A stretch of DNA of 64,000 bases from JAYTQQ01 sp043784965 (GCA_043784965.1 JAYVXS010000165.1:17028-81027); one strand, 5' to 3'; positions 1 to 8,819 are shown, counted from the stretch's first letter. Numbers and translations are program-made. Notes: generated by a model not told the origin, from the sequence alone.

Positions 1-450
1 GAAAAAATAGCTGAGTATTTAAAACTCTTTAATTATGGAAATGGCGATTTATCTGGAGGCCTTACCACCGCTTGGCTACCTATGAAATCTAAAGGGCCTG
101 GCTCGGCGACACTACTTATATCACCCAATGAGCAGCTCGAGTTTATGAAGGGCTTTTGGAAGCAAAGCTTCAAGATATCACAGGATGCCTATAAGAAAAC
201 AAAACACTTGATTCAGCTCGAAAGTCTACCCCATGGTTTTTTTATGAGCGGCAAAACTGGATCGGGCTTGGTCGGAGAGCGTGGCCGAACACGGCTCGGT
301 TGGTTTATCGGTCATGTCGAAGGGCACGGCTTTCAGTTGCTTACAATTATGAAATTTTTAGATAGTGACGCTCAAAGTTTGAAGCGCCCCGCCGGCGAAC
401 AAGCTAAAGAAATGACCTTGAGAATACTACGCGCCAATGGTCTACAATAG
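1..450 (+). CDS. Class D (OXA-type) beta-lactamase, 3' part only
   Basis: The frame is open from base 1 and ends at TAG 448-450, so the 5' half lies outside the window. About 149 C-terminal residues are visible. Class D enzymes are periplasmic serine hydrolases that open the beta-lactam ring. Seen here: the class D YGN motif (residues 12-14 of the fragment), followed by SGG and the Trp-rich stretch, and the SGKTG box (KTG triad) near residue 82 followed by RLGWFIGHVEG, matching the family's third active-site element and the strand after it. The active-site STxK would be upstream and cannot be checked. The length after YGN fits the family, so the C terminus looks intact. It is followed by five 14-bp tandem repeats that begin within its last codons. 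The neighbour on the opposite strand is a drug exporter. Family call is secure; substrate range is unknown. Confidence 0.88.
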   Translation, partial: EKIAEYLKLFNYGNGDLSGGLTTAWLPMKSKGPGSATLLISPNEQLEFMKGFWKQSFKISQDAYKKTKHLIQLESLPHGFFMSGKTGSGLVGERGRTRLGWFIGHVEGHGFQLLTIMKFLDSDAQSLKRPAGEQAKEMTLRILRANGLQ

Positions 451-510
451 GCAGTCTGCAATAGGCAATCTACAATAGGCAGTCTGCAATAGGCAGTCTA
501 CAATAGGCAA
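441..510. repeat. Five 14-bp tandem repeats overlapping the beta-lactamase stop codon
   Basis: Five consecutive 14-bp units of the form TCT(A/G)CAATAGGCA(A/G) run from 441 to 510 without gaps. The first unit contains the last codons and TAG stop of the beta-lactamase. The units differ only at two purine positions. It ends 18 bp before the stop of the convergent exporter gene. It looks like replication-slippage expansion; no function is visible. Confidence 0.9.
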
Positions 511-528
511 AGATGCCGTCGGGATAAT

Positions 529-1944
529 TTAGTGATGATGATGGTGATTGCTAACATTTTCTCCGTCGTCGGCCTTGAGTTCGGCAAAACCAAAGGCTGA
601 AAAAATCGTTAGTAGACCCATTACTAAAAATGCCTTGTGTAGACCAGAGATCATCACTTCTGAGTTTGCATGTAAACGATCCGAAATGAAAAAACTTGTG
701 GCAAGAGAAGCCACCGCAACGCCAAAGCTTAAAGACATTTGCTGAATGGTGCTCATGATAGTGCTGGCCATTCCAGTATTTTTATCGCTGACATCTGCAT
801 AGCCAAGACAACTCATACTAGTGTATTGCAAAGAGGAAAGTGATCCAAAAACACAAGCTTGCAGGATAATAATCCAAACACTGGTTTCAGCTCCAACCGT
901 TGCGAATAGCATAATCAAAAGGCCGATCACGATGGTATTGACCAGCAGTAAGTTTTTAAAACCAAAATGAGTGATAATTCGAGGCACCCAATGTCTGGTT
1001 AAAATAGCCGAAATGGATTGTGGCACAATCAATAATCCTGATTGAATCGGGGTATAGCCAAGTCCGATTTGATAAAGAAGTGGCAGCAAAAATGGCATAC
1101 CTCCTGCGCCGAGCCTGGTAAAAAAATTTCCGAGGACGGTGCATCTCAAAGTGCGAATCTTTAGAATTCCGACGCGCAAAACCGGAAATGGCGTCGATAA
1201 TGAATGAATACCATAGGTCAAAAGAAACAAACTCGAAACACTGAACAAACCAAAAATCTCTAAGCCCGTCAGAGTATGTTCGCCAAAAACCTCTAAGACA
1301 TAAGAAAGTAAAGTGATGCCACTACCAAATAAAATCAGCCCAACAAAATCAAGCGGCTCAGGTTTTTCTTCGCGATAGTCCGGTAGATATTTTTGCACCC
1401 AAATGAAACCTAAAATCCCGATCGGTAGATTTACAAAAAATATCATGCGCCAATTTAGAAAGCCCACAATAAGGCCGCCAATAAGAGGACCAAGCATCGG
1501 CCCAATAAGGGCCGGAATAGCGACAAAGCTCATGGCGCGAATCAATTCGGACTTTGCAAAAGAACGGACCAATGTGAGGCGCCCCACCGGCACCATCATC
1601 GCCCCGCCACAGCCCTGAATGATGCGACAAAAAACTAAGAAGTGAATATTGCTGGCCAGACCACAAAGCAAAGAGCCTATGGTAAAAATTGCAATGGCAC
1701 TTGCGAAAACTTTTCGTGTCCCAAATCGATCGGCCATCCAACTACTGATCGGAATGAATACCGCAAGACTCAAAGTATAACTACTCAATACGGACTTCAT
1801 ACTCAGCGGCACCACCCCCAAGGCATTTGCCATAACTGGTACGGCAGTATTTAAAATAGTGGCGTCGAGCGACTCCATAAAAAACGCAATGGCAATGAGC
1901 CAAGGGAGTAATTTTTTTATACGTAATGGTAAATTTTCTGGCAT
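529..1944 (-). CDS. MFS drug efflux transporter, DHA2 (EmrB/QacA/MdtD-like) family
   Basis: 471-residue inner-membrane protein. Members export drugs or other amphiphiles in exchange for protons. Seen: the DHA2 start motif MESLDATILNTAVP in helix 1 (residues 23-36), the loop 2-3 motif DRFGTRK, and the motif C-like GPMLGPLIGG in helix 5, with hydrophobic helices throughout. Length is near the usual 450-500. The start ATG at 1944 directly precedes the hydrophobic first helix. Odd point: the protein ends in Asn followed by five His, a natural poly-His tail encoded at 532-546. It stands alone, convergent with the beta-lactamase. Whether it contributes to drug resistance is inference. Confidence 0.9.
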   Translation of the reverse strand: MPENLPLRIKKLLPWLIAIAFFMESLDATILNTAVPVMANALGVVPLSMKSVLSSYTLSLAVFIPISSWMADRFGTRKVFASAIAIFTIGSLLCGLASNIHFLVFCRIIQGCGGAMMVPVGRLTLVRSFAKSELIRAMSFVAIPALIGPMLGPLIGGLIVGFLNWRMIFFVNLPIGILGFIWVQKYLPDYREEKPEPLDFVGLILFGSGITLLSYVLEVFGEHTLTGLEIFGLFSVSSLFLLTYGIHSLSTPFPVLRVGILKIRTLRCTVLGNFFTRLGAGGMPFLLPLLYQIGLGYTPIQSGLLIVPQSISAILTRHWVPRIITHFGFKNLLLVNTIVIGLLIMLFATVGAETSVWIIILQACVFGSLSSLQYTSMSCLGYADVSDKNTGMASTIMSTIQQMSLSFGVAVASLATSFFISDRLHANSEVMISGLHKAFLVMGLLTIFSAFGFAELKADDGENVSNHHHHH

Positions 1945-2077
1945 AGCTTCGACAGAATACGCGTCAAAGCTTGTTTTGGCAATTGATGGGATGGCATCAA
2001 AGCTGCATTGCCCTTGGCTGTTAAACTAAACTTAACTAACTTTAACCAACCAAACTAAACCAAAACGGGGAATTTAT

Positions 2078-2611
2078 ATGAAAAAACTAATTGGCTTCTT
2101 AGCCATATTTGTTGCACAAGGTGCACTTGCTGGAACCTGCCTAATTAAAACTACGGAAACTTATATTTACACCGGTGAGCGAGTCCTATTTTCGCAAATT
2201 TCTGTTCCATCACTTGGGGTCCAGGATTGTGCTCGCAAAGGCCAAGAGACCGCTAACTTTGTGTTTTCAAGCAATATACAAAATTCAGTAGAAGTTCTAA
2301 CCACTGCGCAATTTCTCTATAACAACGGCGGCGCCTCACAGAGAATGCAATTTGTTGGTCAATACTTTCAGCTCACCCCACAGTGGGAAGTTATGTATCC
2401 CCATCTCTTGCTTGGTCCTGCGTACTTAGGTCTTTATGCTTCTTATCACTATAGATATTATGGCCACTACCCTGTTGGTCCTCGATATAATCACCCAGAA
2501 GTTCGCATTCACTTCCAAACTCGCCAGACCAGAGAAGTTCGCATCGTCGAACATCGCACGGTCTACGAAAGAAGTCGTGGTCGTGGCAATGGACATGGCC
2601 CGCGACGCTAG
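2078..2611 (+). CDS. Small secreted protein of unknown function
   Basis: 177 residues. The N terminus is a classic Sec signal peptide (MKK, a hydrophobic core, then ALA-G, cleavage near residue 19), preceded by GGGGAA about 8 bases before the ATG. The mature protein has two Cys, a Tyr/His-rich segment near residues 115-145 (GLYASYHYRYYGHYPVG) and a strongly basic C-terminal tail rich in Arg and Gly. I do not recognise the family. The Tyr-rich segment resembles the Tyr/Asn-rich part of the large secreted protein at 12942, but no homology is claimed. It is probably periplasmic or surface-exposed. It is transcribed alone, with a strong terminator 37 bp downstream. Confidence 0.7.
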   Translation: MKKLIGFLAIFVAQGALAGTCLIKTTETYIYTGERVLFSQISVPSLGVQDCARKGQETANFVFSSNIQNSVEVLTTAQFLYNNGGASQRMQFVGQYFQLTPQWEVMYPHLLLGPAYLGLYASYHYRYYGHYPVGPRYNHPEVRIHFQTRQTREVRIVEHRTVYERSRGRGNGHGPRR

Positions 2612-2648
2612 TACTTAGATTTTATTAATGCACACAAATGTTAATTTT

Positions 2649-2677
2649 AGGAGTCCTTAGCTTGGACTCCTTTTTTT
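2649..2677 (+). terminator. Rho-independent terminator after the secreted protein gene
   Basis: Perfect 8-bp stem AGGAGTCC / GGACTCCT (2649-2656 and 2664-2671), 7-nt loop, then a run of T to 2677. Position and orientation fit termination of the gene ending at 2611. Confidence 0.9.
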
Positions 2678-2691
2678 ATCGAGTTAGGTTC

Positions 2692-2850
2692 TTCAGTTTC
2701 AGGGCCGCCGCAACCGATCTCGGTTTTTTAGTTTCAGTACCTGCGCCAGTACCTGTATCTGTCCTGCACCTGTACCTGCACCTGCACCTGTACCTGAAAT
2801 CTGTTTAACTGTCTCACCGACCCTGCACTCGGCTTTTTCAAATATTGCCA
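2692..2850 (-). repeat. Dispersed modular intergenic element, copy 1 (minus orientation)
   Basis: Read on the minus strand, 2793-2821 matches 25 of 29 bases of the left module of the copy at 17781-17944, and 2699-2736 matches that copy's right module (word AAACCGAGATC and flanks). Between the modules lies a hexamer-like expansion of CCTGTA/CCTGCA (about 2739-2797). It fills most of the gap between the secreted protein gene and the pilX-like gene. Confidence 0.72.
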
Positions 2851-2869
2851 AATAAAACAATAAGCACCC

Positions 2870-5542
2870 TCAATCCCCTTGCCATGTTGAAACTGCCGAG
2901 ACCGGATAGACCAATGTCCCCGGCGGCTGATTTGCCAGATATGAGAAGTGTGGATCGAAGACATAATTTCGAACTGGAGCATTGTAAACCGTGCCTATTA
3001 CTGGAGCTCCCAAATGATAGACCGGATAAAAGCCAATCATCACCGAGCCGGTTAGATTCATTGTCGTACCCGACCAGTCTTCTAAAAATGCGGTAATACC
3101 ATTGTATTGAAGAGCGTTGGCCTTGCGCATATATCCAGTCAAGATGGCGGCAATAAGTGAGGTGGTGGATGCATTTCGCGAGGTATAAGCCGGTGGATTA
3201 GTCCAATCATCGTTTGCATCTGTCCAATTGTTTGAGAGTAAATAGAAACTGTCGCTACCTAGCATTGCTGGCAACCATGGTGTTGAAGTCGCAGTCGTCG
3301 TAACTGAATTGGTATTGTAGTTTCCCACTAAATACATCGGAAGATTCGTAACCAGACTTAGTCCACTAGGTATTGCCACCGCATCAAAGTTTGCGCCATT
3401 GTAAACTCGTAGCGCATTCGGAAAAGCCACAATACCAGCCGATGAATAAGACGCACAGTCAGGAATTTCAAATCGACTTTTGGTCCCATGACCAGCAGGG
3501 TTGCCGTTGCCCCAACCATAATGATTGCCATTTGAGTAACTACCGCCCCCGCCATTTCCCGGCACCCGATCAAAATCTACTCCAGCTAATCCTGGGCGTA
3601 CGTGGCTTGGTAAGTTTGAACAAAGCGCATAAGGTAAAGCCGTCTGCGTAGACGGTGAAATCGCCGGCATCTGTAAACTATCATAGGCTGCACCCTGATA
3701 AGGATACTCTTGGGGCTGTCCAGAACCAAACCCAGTGAGTGATCCGGGCCAAGTAGCCGTTACATAAATAATACCATTGAAATTTCTACCCATTAGCTTT
3801 CCGACGCCGAAATAAGATCCGAGCTCGCCAACGGTCGCCGTCTTGAGTGCTGTCTGAAACTGACCGACGTCAAAATTGATTGGATAAATTTTACTTCTGG
3901 GAAGTTGGTTAGGCGACGGCGAATCCAATTGAAGATGTTGGTCGCGAAATCCGCCCCGAGCGGCGTTCAAAATAAATGTGGGTATGCCTGGGTCACTTCC
4001 ACTTTGGCAGGTCACCGCCTGAGTTCCAGCATTACAAGGAAGTGGCGGATTAATTGCATTGATCAAACCAGAAGCTGGCGCACAGGTGATCTTTTTCCCG
4101 AAGCACAGATCCGTCTGACCCGCACCATTCCATTGACCATTTCCCAAATTTATATTTCCGCCGGCAGTTCCAACTACCAAACTCATCCATCCCGATGGCA
4201 CAAGCGGTGGGTTTGCAACTCCGCTCACACCTAGATTTCCATAAGAGAGAATGCCATTTGGATCAGCTGAAATACTTGCGTTTGCAGTCACATATTCATA
4301 AAATGAAAATCGACTCGGACCTGCCGCTGTCCATGTATAACTCACACCACGGGTTGCCCAATAGGCACGAATATCATCTTGGCCGACAGCAACTGTTTTG
4401 CTAACCGCCACAACGGGCGGACCAAATACTGCATCTGCACGCCCCGGGTGATCTGACCAAATGGGCAGGCCAGGCCAACTCGCTTGATTGGCAGGGTCCT
4501 TCAGATACCAGACTCCATCGATCACGCGAATATCTGCATTGTTTGCATATTTTTGCGGAGAAATTGTTGGGGTATCAGTTGCTAAAGGAGGATCGATACT
4601 AAATCTGGTATTGGTTTGGTTTGAAATTGGAGCAAACGAATTTCCATCGACACCAAATTGAGCTCGATTCTGCGTGCCCGCACCCGGAAGCCGCAAGGCC
4701 TGCCCACCAAGGGCCTGATCCACCGCATTTACGCCCCAAGTATTGCGCGCATAAACCGGCCAAGCCTGACCCGTGCCTGCACAATTTGTGCATCCATTAT
4801 CGCCATTTGCTAGAAGCGAAGTAAAGGCTGTAAAGCTCGAATTGGTGGCGATTTTTGAAGTCCCGGTGTAGCCAGATGGATATCTACAACGGGTATCGGC
4901 CCCATCCATAATGCGGCCTGATGCCGTGATTAAACCAATCTTCAATGAGCTCCATGCGCCAAGACATGCGTCGCCATTTACATGAACTCGGCCAAGCAAT
5001 GTCATAGCTGGCCTCGGCTCCCAATCGGCATAGGGCATATCTCCAAAAATCATAAATTGAAACGGATAGATTGCCCCCAGAGACATGGTGGACGTCACCG
5101 TTGAGGTCACATTTGTAAGCGTCGAACGAACGGTAATTGTAAGACTTATAGTAGTTGCCGGCGATTGCATTCCTGCAAATGGGCCTGATGGCAAAATCGA
5201 ATTCGCAACATAACTTAAGACATTCACACTCACCGTTTGCAACAAATACCCTTGCGGCACTAAGGTCGGCAAATCGGCTTGAAGTTTTTGCGTCAATTCG
5301 GGGCCGGTATAACTACTTGAAACCTGAAGGTAAGCACCGAGCTGAGCTAAGGCAATTTTGCGAACTCCCTCTGCAATGTAAAAGGCTCTTTGTTGACTTA
5401 AAAAACTTTGATTGTTGGTGACTGAGGCGCTGTATTGGTAGAGACCAACGACTCCTACTAATGAGACCGTAGCAATCAATAGACTCGCAAACAACATTAC
5501 CTGTCCATTTTCATTTTTAAGAGAATGCATTAGATTTTTCAT
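2870..5542 (-). CDS. Very large PilX-like type IV pilus minor pilin/adhesin
   Basis: About 890 residues from the ATG at 5542. That start is preferred over the ATG at 5551 because AAGG lies about 9 bases before it. The N terminus has the PilX layout: a basic leader with GQV, a hydrophobic helix (about residues 14-38) and a coiled region ending in the conserved QQRAFYIAEG. PilX normally has about 150-200 residues; here it is followed by some 800 residues of Thr/Asn/Gly-rich, beta-type sequence with about 11 Cys and a Gly/Asn/Tyr-rich linker near residues 660-680. The gene is the last of fimT-pilV-pilW-pilX, and no PilY1 gene is visible. I infer that the ectodomain acts as a tip adhesin, possibly taking the PilY1 role. 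The N-terminal assignment is strong; the function of the rest is inferred. Confidence 0.78.
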   Translation of the reverse strand: MKNLMHSLKNENGQVMLFASLLIATVSLVGVVGLYQYSASVTNNQSFLSQQRAFYIAEGVRKIALAQLGAYLQVSSSYTGPELTQKLQADLPTLVPQGYLLQTVSVNVLSYVANSILPSGPFAGMQSPATTISLTITVRSTLTNVTSTVTSTMSLGAIYPFQFMIFGDMPYADWEPRPAMTLLGRVHVNGDACLGAWSSLKIGLITASGRIMDGADTRCRYPSGYTGTSKIATNSSFTAFTSLLANGDNGCTNCAGTGQAWPVYARNTWGVNAVDQALGGQALRLPGAGTQNRAQFGVDGNSFAPISNQTNTRFSIDPPLATDTPTISPQKYANNADIRVIDGVWYLKDPANQASWPGLPIWSDHPGRADAVFGPPVVAVSKTVAVGQDDIRAYWATRGVSYTWTAAGPSRFSFYEYVTANASISADPNGILSYGNLGVSGVANPPLVPSGWMSLVVGTAGGNINLGNGQWNGAGQTDLCFGKKITCAPASGLINAINPPLPCNAGTQAVTCQSGSDPGIPTFILNAARGGFRDQHLQLDSPSPNQLPRSKIYPINFDVGQFQTALKTATVGELGSYFGVGKLMGRNFNGIIYVTATWPGSLTGFGSGQPQEYPYQGAAYDSLQMPAISPSTQTALPYALCSNLPSHVRPGLAGVDFDRVPGNGGGGSYSNGNHYGWGNGNPAGHGTKSRFEIPDCASYSSAGIVAFPNALRVYNGANFDAVAIPSGLSLVTNLPMYLVGNYNTNSVTTTATSTPWLPAMLGSDSFYLLSNNWTDANDDWTNPPAYTSRNASTTSLIAAILTGYMRKANALQYNGITAFLEDWSGTTMNLTGSVMIGFYPVYHLGAPVIGTVYNAPVRNYVFDPHFSYLANQPPGTLVYPVSAVSTWQGD

Positions 5543-5552
5543 ATCAAACATC

Positions 5553-5612
5553 CTTAGTGATAAACTTAGTGATAAACTTAGTGATAATCTTAGTAATAAA
5601 CTTAGTGATAAA
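5553..5612. repeat. Five 12-bp tandem repeats at the pilW stop / pilX leader
   Basis: Five 12-bp units CTTAGTGATAAA (two carry one changed base) occupy 5553-5612 exactly. On the minus strand the first unit encodes the last PilW residues and its TAA, and the last runs into the AAGG ribosome binding site of the pilX-like gene. The repeat therefore sets the pilW-pilX spacing. Confidence 0.9.
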
Positions 5613-6594
5613 GAAAATCATTTCGTGGGGCGAATTTAAGTATAGCTTTACGAGTATCCCATTGGCCCAAAGCACGAACGGGCCCATCAAGAATTTGCGT
5701 ACTTTGGTTTGCCGGCGCGCTACTGTTGTTGGCAGGCACACCTGTGACAATGGCAACTTTAATTATTTTCAGCATCGTTGAATTTGCATTTAAAAATACC
5801 CCGACCCCAAATGCCTCGCCCGGAGAATTGTATAGGTAGTTGTCTGTGTTGGTGCCGTTATCCAACAAATTGCCGTCATTATTATAATCGATGCCGAGGG
5901 CAAACTGCAAATCGAGCACCTGATCTGCAAGAATATTCATTTCGCCTGCATCGATTGAACCGTTATTGTTAAAGTCAGTAAATTGTTTTACTTGATTGAT
6001 CGTACTGTCCCAATAAATTGTCTTTACTACAACTGTCGTTAATGTTCCTCCAGCCCAGTTTACCACTGCTGGCACTGAGTTATTGAGAGCCGCTTGGCCT
6101 GGCAAAAATCCCATTTGGCATAAAGCAATATTAATACTGGTCGCATAGATCTGCGCATAAGAGGTGCCCAAAGTGATCATAAAACTCTTACCGATCATCG
6201 CTGGATTAAGCGTACAAGCCGTGGTCAAAATTTGCAGTATCGTAGGTGTCACCATCCCGGTAACCAGATACTCCATTGCGGGGATAACCGAAGCAGTTAA
6301 CGTGAGCCGATCCGAACCATTACAATCTGGAAATGGGCCGCGCGCACTGCAATTATTTTCAAGAAAGGCTGCCATCCACGGCCGAACTGTAGCGCCTCCA
6401 ATTTGACCAATTTCATGACCAAAGTAATTGGTCATGGTAAATGCATCTTGAGACAAATTGGATCGTGAAATATAACGAAACTGACTTTGCGTGACACTGA
6501 CACTTTGTGAAATTGCGATAACCAGTAAAAACGATGAAATACCAACCGCCATCATGATTTCGATCAAACTATAGCCAAGCTGATTCAATCTCAC
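5602..6594 (-). CDS. pilW: PilW-like minor pilin with an EF-hand calcium-binding loop
   Basis: 330 residues. Prepilin signature at the N terminus: short leader ending in LG, then YSLIEIMMAVGIS with the family Glu and a long hydrophobic helix; the leader peptidase would cut after Gly7. Residues 207-218 read DFNNNGSIDAGE, a textbook 12-residue EF-hand loop (ligands at positions 1, 3, 5, 9 and 12). A second EF-like DYNNDG sequence starts at residue 236. This suggests calcium-dependent folding or assembly of the pilus tip. The start overlaps the pilV stop by 4 bp (ATGA), so translation is probably coupled. Minor pilins prime pilus assembly in the inner membrane. Confidence 0.85.
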   Translation of the reverse strand: MRLNQLGYSLIEIMMAVGISSFLLVIAISQSVSVTQSQFRYISRSNLSQDAFTMTNYFGHEIGQIGGATVRPWMAAFLENNCSARGPFPDCNGSDRLTLTASVIPAMEYLVTGMVTPTILQILTTACTLNPAMIGKSFMITLGTSYAQIYATSINIALCQMGFLPGQAALNNSVPAVVNWAGGTLTTVVVKTIYWDSTINQVKQFTDFNNNGSIDAGEMNILADQVLDLQFALGIDYNNDGNLLDNGTNTDNYLYNSPGEAFGVGVFLNANSTMLKIIKVAIVTGVPANNSSAPANQSTQILDGPVRALGQWDTRKAILKFAPRNDFLYH

Positions 6595-7010
6595 TGCTCA
6601 CCTCGAAACGAAGTTACGGTGATTGGACGCAATCCATTTTCTGCATGAATTGAAACTGATACATCAATTCTCATCACTGACACCATCGGCGTATCCAAAG
6701 TTACCAGCCAACTCACCGTGAATAGCCCACTTGTAACCTTCATTTGATCGCGATCATAATCTTGGGAGTGCTGGCCCGGGCTCAAAACTGGGTCACTACT
6801 ATTTCGAATCATTAATTCTTCCATAAAATTGGCACTGAGCTCAGTGGCGATCGCCGTATTTGCATCACGACCTAAATTCTGTGATATCTGACCCGAGAGA
6901 TTCATGTTTGCAAAGATCGCCACACCAACAACGACCATGGTGATCATGACCTCAATCAGGCTAAAACCTTTATTATTTATTTTAATTTTGCCAGTGCCTA
7001 GTTTTTTCAT
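6591..7010 (-). CDS. pilV: PilV-like type IV pilus minor pilin
   Basis: 139 residues with a class III (prepilin) signal: basic leader ending in NNKG, then FSLIEVMITMVVVGVAIFA with Glu5 of the mature protein and one hydrophobic helix. The rest is a short beta-type domain, as in PilV/GspI-like pilins. It lies between the fimT-like and pilW genes, 4 bp from fimT and overlapping pilW by 4 bp, the order expected of a minor-pilin operon. Expected role: part of the priming complex at the pilus tip. The PilV label rests on N-terminal sequence and gene order. Confidence 0.82.
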   Translation of the reverse strand: MKKLGTGKIKINNKGFSLIEVMITMVVVGVAIFANMNLSGQISQNLGRDANTAIATELSANFMEELMIRNSSDPVLSPGQHSQDYDRDQMKVTSGLFTVSWLVTLDTPMVSVMRIDVSVSIHAENGLRPITVTSFRGEQ

Positions 7011-7014
7011 AAAT

Positions 7015-7524
7015 TTAATTTTCTCTAACTTGGCCAGTTAGTGAGTAGACTAAAAAATTTTGGTTCATCCCCAGCGCTGAAATTTTCATAGATGAAACCG
7101 CATTGTAATCGGTGCCGCCTCGGGTATTAAAGACAAAGGGCGCGGATGGAAAAAATGGCGTGAAGCTTACACTATTATCAAAAGTCTTGGTAAATGTTGA
7201 ATCCAAATTTACAAATGGCGCCACACAACGACCCGCCATCTGGTAGGCATTGACAACAACTGTCTTTCCCTGAATATCAACCGTCACACATTGCTGTTTA
7301 GTCCGCGCAATATTTCGTGCCCGTTGTAATACGTCCCGAAGTTGAATCTTATAGGTAAGAAATTGAGACTTAACCGGTGCGTTTGTTGAGCCTGGAAATG
7401 CAATAGCCAATGTCAAACTGACGATTGCCACCGCAATCATCAACTCAACAAGAGTAAATCCCTGTCGTTTATTTATGCCGCTGATCAAGCAAGCATTTAT
7501 ACAACCCAACAACGTCCTAAGCAT
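7015..7524 (-). CDS. fimT: FimT/GspH-like minor pilin, first gene of the pilus operon
   Basis: 169 residues. The cleavage site is KRQG followed by FTLVELMIAVAIV, typical of GspH/FimT pseudopilins. The body has the family's early helix (QLRDVLQRARNIARTKQQCVTV) and beta strands. The leader from the ATG at 7524 is 22 residues, long for this class; an in-frame TTG (leader residue 13) would shorten it, and the choice is open. It heads the four-gene minor-pilin operon read leftward. Expected role: minor pilin that starts pilus assembly. Confidence 0.82.
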   Translation of the reverse strand: MLRTLLGCINACLISGINKRQGFTLVELMIAVAIVSLTLAIAFPGSTNAPVKSQFLTYKIQLRDVLQRARNIARTKQQCVTVDIQGKTVVVNAYQMAGRCVAPFVNLDSTFTKTFDNSVSFTPFFPSAPFVFNTRGGTDYNAVSSMKISALGMNQNFLVYSLTGQVREN

Positions 7525-7699
7525 ATTGAATGTATCGGCTATTTCTATGTTTTTCTATAAAAATTTTGCTAAAAATACCCAAATGAAACAGTCTTTTTAG
7601 CGCCCTCTCTTCTAGTTTGCTTTGGCATTTTTCAGCTTGAAATTCTAAAAATATCAAAATCTGATGGCCGAAATCAGTTCGTCCTATCTCAATACAATA

Positions 7700-8140
7700 T
7701 TATCGATTTTTGAGCTGCTTTAGTTTTTCTAAGAATTTATTATAGTCGATCATGAGCTCTTGAAAATAGTCGTCTTTTCGCACTGAAAATGGTGCAATCT
7801 CGCCAGTCTCAACAAATTTTTCCATATGTCTTTGAATTCTAAATATGGGACCCGCAATTCTATTGGTAAAATAAAAACCAAAAAGCACGGTGACCATGAT
7901 AATACCACAACTGAGGGCCCAAAGCAGGATCATCGGGTCTATTCCCATAATGGGACCGGACTCCTCAGATAGCATAAAACGAAAAATCTGATTTACAATA
8001 CTCACAACAGCCGCAACAGTTGCCGAGTAAAGCATAACTCCAACTTGAAGTTTTGAATTGATAAGATATCGTCGCTGATAAAATCGCAAATTCGAACTCT
8101 TCACCTTTTGCTCATCTAATGATTTCGACTTAGTATCCAT
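7700..8140 (-). CDS. Two-helix membrane protein with a HAMP-like domain
   Basis: 146 residues. A basic N-terminal region precedes two membrane helices (about residues 33-57 and 69-93), followed by a HAMP-like segment: RIAGPIFRIQRHMEKF, an acidic linker, then RKDDYFQELMIDYNKFLEKL. HAMP domains relay signals from membrane helices to kinase or chemotaxis outputs, but no output domain is present here, so it may act as a stand-alone adaptor. AAGGAA precedes the ATG. The 5' end overlaps the upstream zinc-peptidase gene by 25 bp, suggesting co-expression. Specific function unknown. Confidence 0.72.
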   Translation of the reverse strand: MDTKSKSLDEQKVKSSNLRFYQRRYLINSKLQVGVMLYSATVAAVVSIVNQIFRFMLSEESGPIMGIDPMILLWALSCGIIMVTVLFGFYFTNRIAGPIFRIQRHMEKFVETGEIAPFSVRKDDYFQELMIDYNKFLEKLKQLKNR

Positions 8141-8799
8141 AAATTAAATTCCTTTGTGATGTCTTTAATCCTGCATAGCGTGTCTAGCTTATCTTCTAAT
8201 TTTCGGCGCACACTTAAGCGCAGTAAATTTGCCAGATCACACTTACTCGCAATTAGCTCCATTAATGCCTGTGAGGCCATATAATGATATCTCGTGTGAT
8301 CTTCTGAGCCACTAAATGGATGGGTCAAGTCTCGGACATCGCTTGGCGCGGGGTGCTTGGCAAGCCACGCATAATCGACCTTTGACAAATGACTAAGGTG
8401 ATTTGCCAGTCCCTCTTCCAACCATTTCGGTATGGCTTCTTTATATTTTTGATACGAAATGATATGTACAAGTTCGTGACCAAGAACGGCGTCCAAATTT
8501 TCTTTTTTTACCCTTGGTCCAAGATGAACACTATTATCTGATTTTCGAGACATTGCCAGAACCAGGAGGCCCATTCCATGAATCTTTTCAAAGGCCGTCT
8601 GGTCTTTGTGCCAGGTCACTTCGATGCGGCGAATATTCCACTCCAATAGGGATTGGATGTGATCAACCACAGTATTTATTCGACCAGGGGTGACCCAGTC
8701 CGGAGCCTCTGCCATATGAACTGAGTTGGTCTTAATTTCATTGGCTATAAGTGGCAGCGATAGACTTATAATAATCCAGAATGTGAAGGCTTTAATCAT
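8116..8799 (-). CDS. Secreted HExxH zinc metallopeptidase (gluzincin type)
   Basis: 227 residues with an N-terminal signal peptide (MIKAFTFWIIISLSLPLIA). The zinc site is HELVH near residues 118-122, with a likely third ligand in the downstream helix WLEEGLANHL, the spacing of gluzincin-type (clan MA) peptidases. The domain after this carries no further recognisable motif. Predicted periplasmic peptidase; substrate unknown. It overlaps the HAMP protein gene that follows by 25 bp, so the two may form a sensing/proteolysis unit, but that link is inferred only from gene order. Confidence 0.75.
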   Translation of the reverse strand: MIKAFTFWIIISLSLPLIANEIKTNSVHMAEAPDWVTPGRINTVVDHIQSLLEWNIRRIEVTWHKDQTAFEKIHGMGLLVLAMSRKSDNSVHLGPRVKKENLDAVLGHELVHIISYQKYKEAIPKWLEEGLANHLSHLSKVDYAWLAKHPAPSDVRDLTHPFSGSEDHTRYHYMASQALMELIASKCDLANLLRLSVRRKLEDKLDTLCRIKDITKEFNLWILSRNH

Positions 8800-8819
8800 A
8801 GATAAAATTATAAGGTGAG

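Noticed and set aside
441..510. CRISPR array
   Set aside because: Contiguous 14-bp units without spacers and no cas gene in the window.
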